DNA of 64,000 nt. Origin: Ascidia mentula (Eukaryota; Chordata; Ascidiacea; Phlebobranchia; Ascidiidae). The translations under genes and the position numbers were made by a program. The stretch spans positions 4,097,001-4,161,000 of the forward strand of contig OX387199.1 in assembly GCA_947561715.1 (NCBI GenBank), written 5' to 3'. Positions 50,001-62,273 of this stretch are shown piece after piece. How positions within the stretch are numbered: position 1 is the first letter of the stretch; each line of letters opens with the position of its first letter. Under the pieces are notes generated by a model. The model made no database searches. It was not told the DNA's origin and saw nothing but the letters and a program-made list of their open reading frames with translations.

Positions 50001-52886
50001 TGTTTAACCATAAATCCGATTATTGGATTCCTATACAGTAAAGCAATAATATGAACTCTACTTAACGGTGGATTCAAGGTTGGTCTTTGTAATGTTTTCT
50101 AGAACTACCGAAATTACCACAGCACCCGCAACTTTAACGTGATATGTTGTGTGACTAACTACACGCCTACTGCGCACTGACAGGAATTCGAGTCAATTTG
50201 CATGTAAGCGTTCCAAGATTTAAAATATTTACTGTGGCCGCTGAACCCCGCCCAGTTGGGAGCACGTTTCGCAGAAAGTTTCATTTTATTTTATCCGATC
50301 TTACCTCGTGTTTCCCTGCGTTTGGGGTACGCAGGGTAGACAGCGGCGGATTAGGACAAGCGCTGAAAATACATAAGTAAAGGTAAAGCATAACTATGGG
50401 AGTGCACGTGCCAAGAGATATATGTGAAGGTTTGCGATTTTCAAATGTATTTTGCTCATGACTCATGCGGATTAAAATTATCACGAGAAAGGTGATTTCC
50501 GACGTTTTTTTAGCGAAACCAAGTCAGGTTAAATGCAAAAAGTAAAACAGTCGCCATAAAAATAACCCACTCACAACAGGTTATACGTGAATGATCAAAA
50601 ATTAAAAAAAGATTCTTTTGCTTACGTTCCAAGCATGTCTTTTCGGCGGTACTTCCGTGACAAAACCTTTTTCTCCTTTGATAACCGATCTTGCCGCATG
50701 TGGAGGAATTGCACGGCGACCACATTACCCATGACGAAAGAAATGGATACTGTGGAGGCGAAACACAAGTTGTAGAACATATAAGTTGGTTGAGTCAGCC
50801 CCTTATACCGTGAAAGCTATGGGTTAGCTGCGCCAAATTATTGATCATGGCGCAAGTTTTTTGCACAGACGTATAAACAAACCACTTTTATTGTCTCAAT
50901 GTTGTGAATAAAGAAGATAGTCATCTTCTGAAAAATATTCAACTTCCTTTAACATAGTAGGTTTGCTGCGTTCTTGCTTACGCACAAATATTATTGACGC
51001 TTTGATCAATGCGATCACACGCAGTTATTTGTTGTTGCGTGGTTGGATAAGGTTTTCGACGGTCGGATGACTTTACAGGTTTGTCGACCTTGTTGTTTCG
51101 ATGCTGTTTTTTTGTATACGCTTAAATTCCGCGGTTTGTTTGAAATTTAGTAGCTACTGCACAAATTTAAGTTTAAAGAATTGCAGCCAATACCTTGAAT
51201 TTAAGTTTGAATTTTAGAAACAGTTGATTATTCCAACGTTTGTTTATTCGCAAATTCACCTCTCATAAATCATTAAATTATATTTTTGCTTTAATAACGG
51301 GTGTACATATTGTCGAGCAGTCTGGACGGATGCCATATCTCACTCAAAAGAATCTTTGTTGTAAAATTATATATTTATTTGGGTCAAACGATCACGCGCA
51401 CATTTGTGTGACAAGAAAATCCGATTTTAATTGTCTGTCGGTTTTGACTGTCGATCCTGATGTCGTAAACAAGTTTCGATTTTTTTGGGCTGCGAACGCC
51501 GGTTATTTCTCTTTGTCAGGAAAGAGACTGTACCGATAAAATGCCCAGTTTGCTTTATTTACACAACTAAAAAATAGCTGCGTGAGCGCTTTTTATGGCA
51601 TAAAAACTCTACGTGGTCAGTCGCGTTGCCGAAAGAGCGGCAATAAAAGTGGATGTAACGGTACACCGGACCGGACCGATTTTCTTGGAATTGCGCCGTG
51701 ATTTTTTCCATGTATTCGAAGCGAGGCCAACCACAAGCAAACAATACCGCGGACGTCAATTCTCGACCCGACACCACGCCCGGCGTCCGCGTCATGACCG
51801 AATCCTGTTTTCGATTAAGCGAAAGATTAAAATCGTTATTCGCCTTTCGTAAAATTCTTATGTAATCTTTGCCTAATGGCAAAGGGGACTACATGGTCTG
51901 AATTCGTGCTTTAGTGGCATCGCAATTGCAAATGTTAAAGATTTTTAATTTTGGAGCGGTCGACCAATCCTCCGGAAATGGCTTAAACTTCGTGAGGCGT
52001 CTAAGACTACGCGGTTTTCTTGAAGAATTTTGCGTACATTCGATTACGACGTCTCGTCATAGCCGTTGCTCTTATGTATGCACACATGACGCGGTAAGCT
52101 GATTAAGAGGTTTGCTTTGGCAAGTTCATGTACGTTTGTGGTCCATAGACTTGACCACCATTTTGTACAAGACTTTGATGGTGTTTGGTTCGCGAGAAGT
52201 TACGGACAAGGTAATACTGGTTGGTGACATTGTTTATTCATATTTAATTCGATTATCTCTTCAAGGCATTTATTCACATACACAGAGTGTATTTCTCTTT
52301 GTCCACAAGCTGGCGCAAGGTTTTGAGGCGCAAAACCGACAACATCACAACAACAAAAACATAATTCCAATGTCATGAGTCTCTTGTCCTTACATTTATA
52401 CAAACTGCATGTTTGAGGTCATTTAATCAAACCAGGCGCTTGCATGCACTTAAAGATACTTTAAATCGTATGTTTTGCGGCTTGGCAAACCTCCCCCGCA
52501 CAAATAGAGACATAGCAGTCTTGGTTTCGGGAGTAGAAACTTCTCGTGTTTTGTGGCACATATCGCGAGAATTGAGACTTTTTCAAGGATCTTTCGGGCT
52601 AGAAACAGCTTTAAAGTTGGCCGCAGGAACTTGGTGTCATACTTTTCACTGGCATAAAGTAGGTGTTTTCCTCTCAAAGACTTGTATTATGTGTAAGCCA
52701 TTTCGATTGTCAACAAGTAAATATGACTAAATTTAAACGTATCGAACTGAAACTGACGGAATGTACATGCAGAACGTTTGAAACCTAGACGGAAACAAAT
52801 CATTTTACAAAATTCACTTACCACGGTGCGTCTTCGGCGGCGAAGCAGTGACGAGGCATCGATGACGTCATGCACGAAATCTGGCT
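44009..52886 (-). CDS. Secreted thrombospondin type 1 repeat / trypsin-like serine protease, 5' end missing
   Basis: An extracellular protease with seven TSP1 repeats ahead of an S1 domain. Exons: 52822-52886, 50626-50749, 50305-50362, 49784-49876, 49428-49571, 48994-49079, 48497-48637, 48055-48284, 47439-47579, 47199-47313, 46092-46243, 45795-45940, 45075-45217, 44665-44796, 44264-44412, 44009-44185. TSP1 signatures include [34 protein letters not shown] and [17 protein letters not shown]. The protease is activated after Lys at KK|VVGG. The triad is intact: [21 protein letters not shown]. Asp189 is present (SDTC before YGDSGG), as are Gly216 and Gly226, so cleavage after Lys/Arg is expected. 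The 52822 exon encodes RRRRRT, a possible furin-type site. No signal peptide exon was found upstream, so the N-terminus is open. Vertebrates have no obvious one-to-one relative that I recognise. Introns hold several small transposable elements. Confidence 0.87.
45258..45659. mobile_element. Non-autonomous hAT-like element (MITE), 402 bases
   Basis: Terminal inverted repeats read TGGGGATGCACCGAAA (left) and TAGTGATGCACCGAAA (right end, reversed). Flanks ATTATTAC (45250-45257) and ATAATTAC (45660-45667) make an 8-base target duplication with one mismatch, as expected for hAT. The inside has TTCGGCCGAAT palindromes and no coding capacity. It sits in a protease-gene intron. Confidence 0.82.
46258..47019. 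mobile_element. Foldback element with ~300-base inverted arms
   Basis: GCAAAAGTA at 46258 is mirrored at 47011-47019. Between them the left arm (to about 46561) and right arm (from about 46697) match as imperfect reverse complements, e.g. GGACGAAACAGGACAAATTG against its mirror near 46940, and CATTTGGCTTAAATAACATT against 46881-46900. The loop is about 135 bases. A third copy of the inner block GCGTGGACACAAAGTTGTCC follows just outside at 47018. No coding sequence or clear target duplication was found. It lies in a protease-gene intron. Confidence 0.82.
47690..47813. mobile_element. Short inverted-repeat element (~125 bases)
   Basis: GAAAAGGAAAGCCAAAGCTA and CATGCCGA on the left are mirrored by TCGGCATG and TAGCTTTGGCTTTTCTTTT on the right. 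No coding sequence. It lies in the intron 47580-48054. Confidence 0.75.
47841..47938 (+). repeat. Dispersed repeat pair in adjacent protease introns, copy 1
   Basis: Matches 48819-48909 in the same orientation: TTTACGCTGACAAGTTCATA, CCCATCGCTTTAGA and AATGTGAGTTCTTTTA against TTTACGCTGACAAAGTTCATA-like, CCCATCGTTTTAGA and AATGTGATTTCGCTTTA. Identity is roughly three quarters over 90 bases by eye. Confidence 0.6.
48819..48909 (+). repeat. Dispersed repeat pair in adjacent protease introns, copy 2
   Basis: Partner of 47841-47938; here CCCATCGTTTTAGATGTGTG is the best conserved block. It lies in the intron 48638-48993. Confidence 0.6.
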
Positions 52887-55050
52887 CTAAAAAACATAAA
52901 GAATAAACTTTAATCCCTAAGAGCCCTTCCTACATTTATTTTAAGGTACAATATTTATATAAGGTGCGTTCACCGGCGTCCCTTGACGCTATTTCAACTG
53001 TTCAGATTAAAGTTTGATGGTGCATGAGTATGGTCACTGACATAGATTGTGACTTTTCTTTTCAAGGAAAAAGCACTGGAGTTTCTGGCGAAGGACCCTT
53101 CTTTGGAGCATTGGAAATTTGCGCCAGGCACTTGCCTCATAGACCTCTGTCATATTGCCGGCGCTCTGAGCTTACCTTAAACTTTAGATTAAAAATTTCA
53201 AGCTTTAAAGAACTTGGCAGGTGATTATTATTGTTGTGTGGTAATCAATGTGTCATTATACCTATATACGTGCATGCTCGGCATCCCACAAACGCACCGA
53301 CAAAAAATGGGTGACCAAATAAAAAACGTTTAACCACTTGAAGTCTCTGTCTTCAGTTAAACCAATGGGTATAATCAAACAGCCACAACCACAATTGCCA
53401 ATTTGTATGTCCACAGCCTACAATTAGCGCGGATTTTCCAAATGAAATCACGATGTTGTCACCTGGATATGAGGTACGAAAGCGTGCTTTGACGATCGAG
53501 AAGCGTGCGCTTGCAATTTGATCGACCGAAACCACAAGCAACTCCGGTAAATTATGAAAATAGTTGCCATCCATGCCCGCCGTATTTTCAAACAGACGAC
53601 CGCATCCTTACCATTGCCATTTCACGACCGTTAAACCTGGGCGGTTTTTCTTAAAAACTCTCCAAAGCTGAAGAGCACCTTGCTTCATCTTTTAATTGGA
53701 TCAAAAACGCCACACTTATGAAGTTTACTCACACTAAGCATATTTTACACCTGCGTCTGCTTGGTACCACGATCCAGGCAAGAAGAGGAATGCGGGTTTT
53801 CCCGAGTTAACGACGATAATGTAACCAAAACTGTCGGTCGTCTGTAGGCCTTCATGTAAATGCAAACTTAAAAAAAACACCCATAAAGTAGTCGCATTTT
53901 CCCCCTTACAGGTTCATAAATGCTTTACTTTTTAAAGTTACAGGGGTTTGGCGCAGTTGGAAAAATACGCATTAGAGTAGTGATCCCTAGTTTCAAAACT
54001 CTGTGTCGCAAGCATCCCTTGACAAATCAGATAATGCATTTATTTCCCGACATTTTTAAACGATACTTTGTTTTTTGTCACTGCAGGAACTCAAACGCAG
54101 CTTTGCAGTGTGATGTGACCAATGTAATTAAAGCTTCGTAAACCTATTTTTTCTTCTGCGAATTTACATAGCAATCATTGTTTGTGCGGCAATTTCTAGG
54201 AGAACAAGTTTTTTTCTCTTTCGGTTATATTTTTGATTGGAAGATACAAACATCGTCAAACATCGTTCGCAATTGAAAAGGCCAAAACTAATAACTCTTC
54301 ACAGGAACTCAAAGTTGCAAGTGCTTGGGAAGAAAAAGTTAAAATGATCACGTCTTTAATTGGCTGTGGCGTTTTCATATCAAGTGGACATAATACATAT
54401 TAAAATTTTCTGAGAAACATCCTACGTATTTGCCAATCAATTTCACAATTTTACCAATCGGGAATAGCTTAATTTTATGACTTTGTTTTTAAAGATTTTG
54501 ACAAATTAACTTTTCGAAATGTCAAAGGTATCATCAACAAAAGGCAAGTGGCATAGGACTTCTTCTTGAAAATAAAGAATTGTCGCAAACATGGTTTCTG
54601 GCGAGCCGAGCAGAGGTACGCCGGAGAATCAACTTTATCTTTTGCGTGACTTCGACCAAAATATGTTTTCGCCTTTCTAGATCGCCCAAGGGTGCTGTTA
54701 TTCACCACATGTACTCGGGGAAGTTAAAATCAACGAAGGTTAGTGTATTTCGCAGCGCAATCTGTTGATGAGATCCAGGTTCCAGCCATCGAGCTACGCT
54801 GAAGCGGATCCCGTGTTTATTTCCAGTAAATTTTGCGGAATCAAGTTTCGGCTGAAAATTTTGGCGAAAAGTGGGCTAGGCCGGATAGGTGCGGATTTCT
54901 GATTTTTTTTTCTGCATGTCCGTTACTAGATTTAGCGATAATAGTAAATCTAGGAAATTTTGCACGACCCGCAGAAATTGTCTCGCCGAGGCGATTGCAA
55001 TTATTTGTAAAAAAATGTTTAAATCAATTTATCATTTTGAGAACAAACAG
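52887..55050. other. Upstream of the modelled protease exons; no firm gene
   Basis: The missing 5' exons of the protease gene should lie here or further right. One weak candidate on the minus strand starts with ATG at 53689-53691 and ends at a CAATG|GTAAGG donor near 53614, but it does not encode a signal peptide. A hAT-like terminal fragment (GTGATCCCTAGTTTC...) occurs near 53978. Nothing else could be supported. Confidence 0.35.
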
Positions 55051-55059
55051 ACTGGCCTA

Positions 55060-55245
55060 TAGTGCTGGAAGCATTTATATTGACGTTAGTCAGGCCAGCT
55101 TTATCTTAACTGCGTGGAGCTAGAACAACTGCGCCATTTTAAACTGATGATGCCATCCACGAGTTTTTGTCGAAACGTCTTAAATATACAAAACACGTCA
55201 ATGTTTTTAGCACTATGGGTCAGTCTTTTTATTCTCAGAATTGTG
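55060..55245. repeat. Diverged inverted-repeat element related to the 62.3-kb element
   Basis: It starts with CAGACTGGCCTATAG and ends with GGGTCAGTCTTTTTATTCTC, the same terminal sequence as 62274-62943 in inverted form. It holds CTGATGA (55144-55150) and GTTTTTGTCGAAACGTCTTA, again shared. It is about 185 bases, so the centre of the larger element is absent. Confidence 0.68.
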
Positions 55246-55249
55246 AGTA

Positions 55250-58200
55250 AATCTGTCATCAGTGTCCCAATATATCATTTATTCTTAACAAGACGTTTCA
55301 CATCGAGCTCGCAGGTTCAAATTAAAACAATAATGGAACGTAAATATTTCATGGTGGCTAATTAGATACATATACAGTCTCGTAAGAAGTACCGAACTGT
55401 TCACACACTCTTATCGTTCAAATCAAGTTCAAATCACTTCTCTTGGCTTGATCTGACGTTGATAAATGTGACGATAACGCGGAAGGATTTTGGCGTAGTT
55501 GATATGCCCCAAACAAACCGGCGTTGCAGTGTCTCGCTTTTACGCCAAGCAGGGCAGGTTAAACAATGCATGTATCGTATACAGGAATTTTTTACTTATA
55601 ACTAGGAAAGTGTAAGTGTCAATTCTGTTAAAAACGTGGCAATCTGGTGCTGTATTGCTGGGTTGTTAGCGATGGTGCTGCACAGAATTGGACAAAACGT
55701 GCATATGCTAATATTTTGAAGTATACACACACTGAAAAATGTTTTGTTATTACTGAAAATCCAATTGAATTTTCGAATTTAAACCACATGACGATTTATG
55801 GCTCAATGATTCAATGATACGAAAGTACGAATTCCCCATGTTCGCTACAAACGTTGTTCTTGTTTACAAACGGAAGATACTTTTACACCGGGTCACAAAG
55901 TTTTTTTCCAAACTTGTTCCACATATGAGCCTATGTAACATAGAAATATGTGCGAATATTAACGCTACGATTTCGTGTAGTATTTCAACTCAAATTTATA
56001 TCAAAAATAACAGGCGGTTGCCCTGTTTACACCTAATCATTAAAATTCGCACACCTTTCTGTTTTACACAGACTTATATGTGGGTCAAGTTTGGAAGAAA
56101 CTTTGTGACCCGGTGTAGTAGTATTTTCCTTTACAAACAGACTGGAGCGAAAATTACATAAAGATAGAAGCAATTACTACAATGATGACATTGTTTCGAA
56201 CAAAATGAATCGCTCATTACATTTCCGCCTTTTGAAATTCTTGGCCAGGAATTAATCATGTTGTTTGAATGTAAGTTTCGCAAAGCTCTTTTCACATTCG
56301 ATTCTTTGTGAAATGAACGGGAAAGTTGTTTTGTTTTTGTTTCAAAACAATTACTTCTGCAAAATCTTTGTTTCGAGGTTTACGATAAGGGATCATTCAT
56401 GCTTGTTAATTGATTCTGTGAAACAAACTGTTGCAACGGGCCCTGACGATTTCGTCCTTATGTATAATTATACCACAATCATAGAAACGTTAATTTCCAG
56501 GCTAAAACCTGTCAGTCTTACAGTATTTACTGTTTTAAGAGATGTTTTAAGACAAGCACTTACCCACACGTGCGAGATCCCTCTTCGTCCTAACTTCCAA
56601 GTCGTGATCGACAAATGACATGCTTAGGGTTGGGAAAATATGCCCGATCGTTACCATCAGAAACATCACAATTACTGAACTCATTTTTATGGATTAATGG
56701 TGTTAAGCGCTAAAATCATTTAAACATGTTATTTACTCCATTGCCAGCGTTACACACACCATACGTCAAACAGAAATGTATTACTACAAAGTATATCTTG
56801 GACACATGACATGATTCTGCCATTCAGGCGCACATTAATTAAAAACAATAGTATTTAAATCAATTTAGAATAAGTACAACTTGGTGAAAAATATCAGCAG
56901 CTCTTACTGTTATCGCATACAAATAAAGTCGCCAATTCGGAGAAGCATATACGCTCTGCTTATCCCAAGCTAAACTTAAACTTACACGGTCCTCATAACT
57001 ACGGCACTGGAGCCGCCATCTGACTGTGGAGCGAAGAACTGCGCGTCCTTTTAACTCCTCTCCGCTTCGTTTAGCGAGCGTTGTAACCAGGATTCGCGTG
57101 CTGTGCCCGCCCAAATGGCTGCGACCGCCGGCCGCAAGCAGCTTTTTGTATATTTACACGCGAACGTACAACACGCGTCGAAGGAGCCTAATCACCTAGA
57201 CGCGCACCTCGCCCTGCGGAAGAACTCGAACGCGGGAGGTCAAAGTCTTGTGGTTGTTTTTTCCACTGAAGTTGATTCGAAGTCGGGCAGTTCGGTTTGA
57301 ACAACGTGCTGCAACACCACTGGCCATCTAATACACATATTCATGAGCAAATCGCAACCACCTCCGTGTTTTGTGTGTCCTGCAGCTGCATCTGTGTTGT
57401 GACCACGAAATTTTTAGTTCGTGTGAAGAAGTTAACCATGGAGTCACGAACGATGTCATGCGAGTTCTTTTTCGAGCTAAATCTTGCCAGGGACCAGGTT
57501 TACGGTTTTATTGTAATAACAGAAGCAAAACTTCTGAAAATCACCGATAGGATTTAGAACAAAATCAAATTTTTGGGGAGCCACTGACCAAAGGAGTTTT
57601 TTTGTTTTTCTGGGTCTTGCAAACTTTGGTAATGGGTTTCCGGTAAAAAATTTCAAGAAGAATAAAAGTGGACGTGGCTTTATAGGCAAACATTACGCAA
57701 CAACATAGTAAGCTTACTAAATACATTTAAAACTGTTTTTAATTGCTTTATTTTTAGTAGAAACTGCAATATACGCGAATTGATTTCAGTCAGCGTGGAG
57801 TTCGAACCCGTGCCCTACAGCTAAAAACTTAATATTCCCTGAACGGCCAATAGAACACCGACCCAAAAAGTGGGGCCAAAATCACCTGCGACCACACCTC
57901 GCCGTCTGCGGGCTGGACCTCCAAAAGTCTTCGAATATTTGATACAGATTACGCATCGACCTTCAGTGCAACGGATTAAGCGCGTTCCGCCAGCTTTCGT
58001 CATTGTTTGTATAGACTCAAAACAGCCTCGTTGCATTACCAGAAGCGTCTGTTTGAGCTTCAAAGGACACGACACCAAGTTCCGTAGATGGTCACCTGAT
58101 TGTGCCCGGCGACGCCCGCAGGCTCTCGTACATTAGGCAAAGTGTTTGGCTGCCACTTCTCCATTTTGTTTAATTGGCGACATTAGGCGCGTGCGCAACA

Positions 58201-58922
58201 TGCGACCTTGGCTTCGTAATGAGGCGCTGAGTTCGCACACAAATGCACTGCGTGACGGTGATCCCCCTTCTTTGAGAAAAAAATGACGCATTTGGCGGAT
58301 GAAGTGAATGAAAATAAGAAAAAGCAGAAAATGTGAGCAAAGTTTTGTGGGCCCTGATGCTGTGAGAGATGCATCTTATTACACAAGGCCAACAAGATTT
58401 CCTTTACGAAGTACACCAATCTCAGATTGTTTTGAAAGAATTAACGCCAATAAATAAGATGGCTGTCGATCCAACATTTAAGAAGACACATTTATGCGCG
58501 ACCTGAATTAGAATCCATTGTTATAATGATAACATGTTGTCGATAAGTGTGTATTGGAATAAAAGCCTCTCTGAAATACCTGAATTGGTTTGCAACTACC
58601 ACGTCAAGCACTGTACTGAACGATATTCCCCGATCTGGAAACTTCATCCCTGGCACCTACTGTACATGCAACTAAATATTTCATTCCTAAAGAAAAGTGA
58701 TGAGTAAGAAAGGACAGTTTTTTTTCCGAAATTTTTATTATAAAACTGCTTACGTATTTGTAAATAAAAATATAATGAAAAAAACGCTCTCGTAGGGCCT
58801 ATAACTACATGTCAAGAGTCAATGGTAATTTTGATGGAAAATTAGTTTGCTATATCTTTTTGTAAAAAACTAATTCACTTTCTTCAATTTGCCGTGTCAG
58901 TCTCTGGTCTATGCTTACACTG
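55250..58922. other. No confident gene; repeat copy B and a CpG-rich patch
   Basis: Repeat copy B is at 56398-56525. Around 57000-57200 the sequence becomes CpG-rich; on the minus strand a TTAAAAGG box is followed by an ATG and a GTGTAAGT donor-like site, which could be the promoter and first exon of the protease gene, but no coding link was found. A GAGTTCGAACCCGTG near 57802 resembles a tRNA B box but does not fold as a T arm. Confidence 0.35.
56398..56525 (+). repeat. Dispersed repeat copy B
   Basis: Partner of 2505-2640, same orientation. Both copies keep open a frame with GPDDF, then TTIIETLI and RLK; this may be chance from recent common origin, as neither has a full gene. Confidence 0.7.
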
Positions 58923-59288
58923 CTTGCTGGTGCACTGTTTTTGTAAGAGACTGACTGGTAAATAACTTTATTATAGCACGAGCTTTCGCGAGCTTGATCT
59001 CGCTTCTTCAGGTGCAGTAAATAGCGTGTCAAATAAACTGCGGAACGTCGCTAAAACAAGAAAGAAAAAGGGGGAAATCGCACGAAAAGGTGATCATTGT
59101 TGGTCACTTAGTGCCCGTGGCATCATGGTGAGTGACTCATGAAGCCCCAGTCTCTGTTGAGGCCGTGATTGACAGCGTCAAATTTTGCATTTACTGCACC
59201 TGAAGAAGCGAGATAAAGCTCGCGAAAGCTCGTGCTGTAATAAAGTTATTTATCAGTCAGTCTCTTACAAAAACAGTGCACCAGCAAG
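58923..59288. mobile_element. Inverted-repeat element with ~100-base arms
   Basis: CTTGCTGGTGCACTGTTTTT (58923 onward) is mirrored by the end at 59288. Each arm contains CTGAAGAAGCGAGAT and GCTCGCGAAAGCTCGTGCT. The centre (about 59030-59185) is unique and non-coding. No clean target duplication was seen, so the class is open. Confidence 0.78.
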
Positions 59289-60111
59289 AATTATAGGTGT
59301 AAAAAATTAGTACAATACAAACTTGCTGTTTTCGACATTTTTAATTACTGCATAGCCTATTGTTGTTTAATATATATCTTAGTTCTTGCCAAAAAGACGA
59401 TCGTACTGGACAGAATATTGGTTTGTGAATTGGAATACAATATAAATAAAACGGTATAATTGCTATTAAAAATTTCGAATCTATGGAAAATAACCACAAA
59501 GGTTTGTGCCTCAGTCGCAGCGTAACAGCTGCTAAATTGTTGAAAAGCGAATTTTTTATTTGAGAATACCTGAGAAGAATGTTGCAGAAACCTGTTCTGT
59601 GAGATTTGTGCAAAAAATTGGCAACAGTCGATCGCAGCCATTTTGTATTCACAGGTGATAAAAGATAATGCCAGTCATAAGGGGTTACGCCCGAATTTGC
59701 ATATTTAATTGCAAGGAAACCGACCTTCAACAGTGACCATGTGTGTGCACATCAAACAAGTTTGGTGGTCCAAATCTGATACAGACGTAAGATTAGCGAG
59801 AACTTGATTGGCTGTTATATGGTTTTGGAGAATTACCCTGGTTTATCTATTAGAACCACACGGGAAACTTTGTAAAAGCATCGTTCGTGGCATTTGCGAC
59901 ATACGTTAGATCACACCGCCAACTGGAGCAAAAGTGAAGGGCGTGGCATTACGATAACCTTTTACGGGTGGGTTTTAAAGTTAATTGCGATCTTTTAGTC
60001 GATTTAATACTTAACCATCATTAATTTTAAGTTCTGTTTAAAGCGCAAAATATTTTGTCTTGCTTCAATGATGTTATGAATTGGCTTTAACAAAAACAAA
60101 ATTAAACAAAA

Positions 60112-60253
60112 GGTTCACAGGCTTCGCAGCCAAGGCATTGCAGCCAAGCTGGATCAACCACTTTTCCCGACAAGTCGGAGCGAGATCTGAAAAACCAAGC
60201 TCCCGGTGAGGTTTGAACTCACGACCCTGGGCTAACCAGGCCCAACGCTCTAC
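60112..60253 (-). mobile_element. tRNA-derived SINE, 5' truncated
   Basis: On the minus strand, GTAGAGCGTTGGGC opens the D-arm end and anticodon arm (TGGGC CTGGTTA GCCCA). Then comes a perfect T arm (GTGAG TTCAAAC CTCAC) and the CGGGAGC acceptor end. The first ~20 bases of the tRNA are missing. A non-tRNA body of about 85 bases follows. A functional tRNA gene is excluded by the missing 5' half. Confidence 0.72.
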
Positions 60254-62273
60254 AAAAATTAAACATTTTTGATTTTTATCAAGTAACAAAAATAAATTCT
60301 ATTTGAACAAGTAATACTGACGATACCGAATTGTAGGCGAAATATATATATCAGAAACAACAGAAAGACAAATGACTTAAGTTTTCTCTTGTATAACTTG
60401 TTAAAAATTCAGATACTAAGTCTTTGTTGTCCAGAAGACTGTCGGGAGATTCCTATACATATTTGAGTTCGATCTGTTTTAATTTTAATACGATTTTTTT
60501 TGTTGCCGAGGTAAGTCGTTTGACAAACAATAATTTAACCCACTTTTTTTGTATACATATAACAGTAGAAGTAAAAATTAGGCAAACTACAGAATTTTCG
60601 AACTTCCAAGAAAACTAAATCGTCGCAGACGTAACTGAGACGGTTGTATGTGTTTTTGTGCCCAGCTCATAGGATGACACCAGAGAAAAAATGAAATATG
60701 GCAACGGAAGTGTGTTGCATCCAAACCTTCGGTCACGTAGCCTATAGTTCCAAGACACCGCAGGACTTTTTCAAATAGAGACGCTGTGGACTCAGCGCGG
60801 GCGTCCGAAAGGGCACAAAATCTGTTTACTGACGTCGTTCGTCGCGTATCGCCCAAGTCATCAGTAACGCAAGATTATTCGCCGAAAAACGACGATTTAT
60901 TTGTTTTGTGAGCACCGGCAAACTCTTACTCGACGTTGCGTTCTTGGAGGGATTAGCGTCGCTCGAATTGAGAGCTGCGCAATTCGAGAGGGCGGGCCTC
61001 GACTTCCCGCCTCTCTGTTGTGACGTGGATTAAAAACCCCGACCTTTAAACATTGTTACAAAACGCCCACCCCAAATCCAGATATCCTTAACTGCGTTAT
61101 AGCATCCATTTTTCATATCCCAAAACGACGTCCAGGGAAAGGCTTTTGACGCCAGATTCGAAAGACATAGCAAGTCATTAGTGGTTATAGGTCATTTCAA
61201 GGGCAATTTTAATCTTCTTAATACACAAAAGCTTTTTAACTTGGCGCTGGGTTGATGCATATGTATTAACAGATTAAGCAAAATTTCATGGATCGAATAT
61301 TGTAAGCATGCGAGTGGCATCGCTTTGTCAGGTACAGAGTCCGACAGCAGCACGTGGCGTCTGCGATTCAGCCATGATGTTTTTTGACCTACTTGTCAGT
61401 GTCAAAGGTCAAATTAGAACAGGCGATTCGATGATGTATGCCCGTGGCTCACTGTGCATACGACTGAAGTAAAAATGTCCTACGATTTCGGAGAAAATTT
61501 GTCCATAAACTTATACTCGCAGTAAAATCTATTAGATTCGTTTCTGTTTTTACTTATTGTAAATATAATGTTGCTGTTGCTGCCACGCATATTATATATT
61601 AATAAACTGTTCTTCTGGCACTTTAAAACGTAACGTACAAGCCAGAAGAAGAGACTAGTAAAATAAAATTTACCTAATGTGTTTATTAATTATTGCGACC
61701 ACACAAATAGATATCGAATGGATGGACGCGCGTTGAACTCGTTTGGTATAAACGCAAATTCACTTCTGCATGTCAAGGCGTGTCTTGGCCGGATCCACGC
61801 ATCAATAACAACATCCAATCCGCATCGGGATGAAACGGGTTCCTGGAACGGACTTATCGCATATTTGAGCGGTTTAACTTCTGAAAAATGAGCAAAATGC
61901 GAAGTAACTACCGGCTCATGCAATAATGTCTTTGGCGTCAACATCTGAGCTAAACCATTTGGCACCGCTGTCAAATAAATTAATTACGTACAACATGAAT
62001 TGAGGTTTTTCAGATTTTATCTTGGATCGAAATTAAGATTAAAAAAACCCAAAATATTTTTTGTATTCCATGCATATTTGGACATTTCTTGTGTAGATTG
62101 AATACTTCTTCAGAACAAAGTTGTTGTTACGTAACAGTTGTTTTCTCGAAGGAAAGTTTCAAAGTTTTGTCACAATAAAACGTGCGAGATAAACTGCAAT
62201 AATTCATATTTATCCCTTTCTATTAATTTCGTAACATTTCGTTTTAGGAACACAACTCACGGGTTTTCTCATA
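60254..62273. other. No confident gene
   Basis: About 2 kb of mostly AT-rich sequence. A GC-rich patch at 60940-61050 includes GTGACGTGGATTAAAAACCC, a CRE-like site next to a TATA-like box on the plus strand, but no open exon follows. Other open frames are short and unlike known proteins. Confidence 0.4.

Noticed and set aside
51559-51882. 107-codon minus-strand frame in a protease-gene intron
   Set aside because: No splice links to neighbouring exons and no known domain; probably chance.
57790-57815. tRNA B-box-like GAGTTCGAACCC
   Set aside because: Flanking bases do not form a T-arm stem and no A box is in place.
59200-59250. Second complete hammerhead ribozyme
   Set aside because: Core, stem II and a short stem III are present, but the cleavage position is G and no stem I pairs, so it is reported only as a core-like module.
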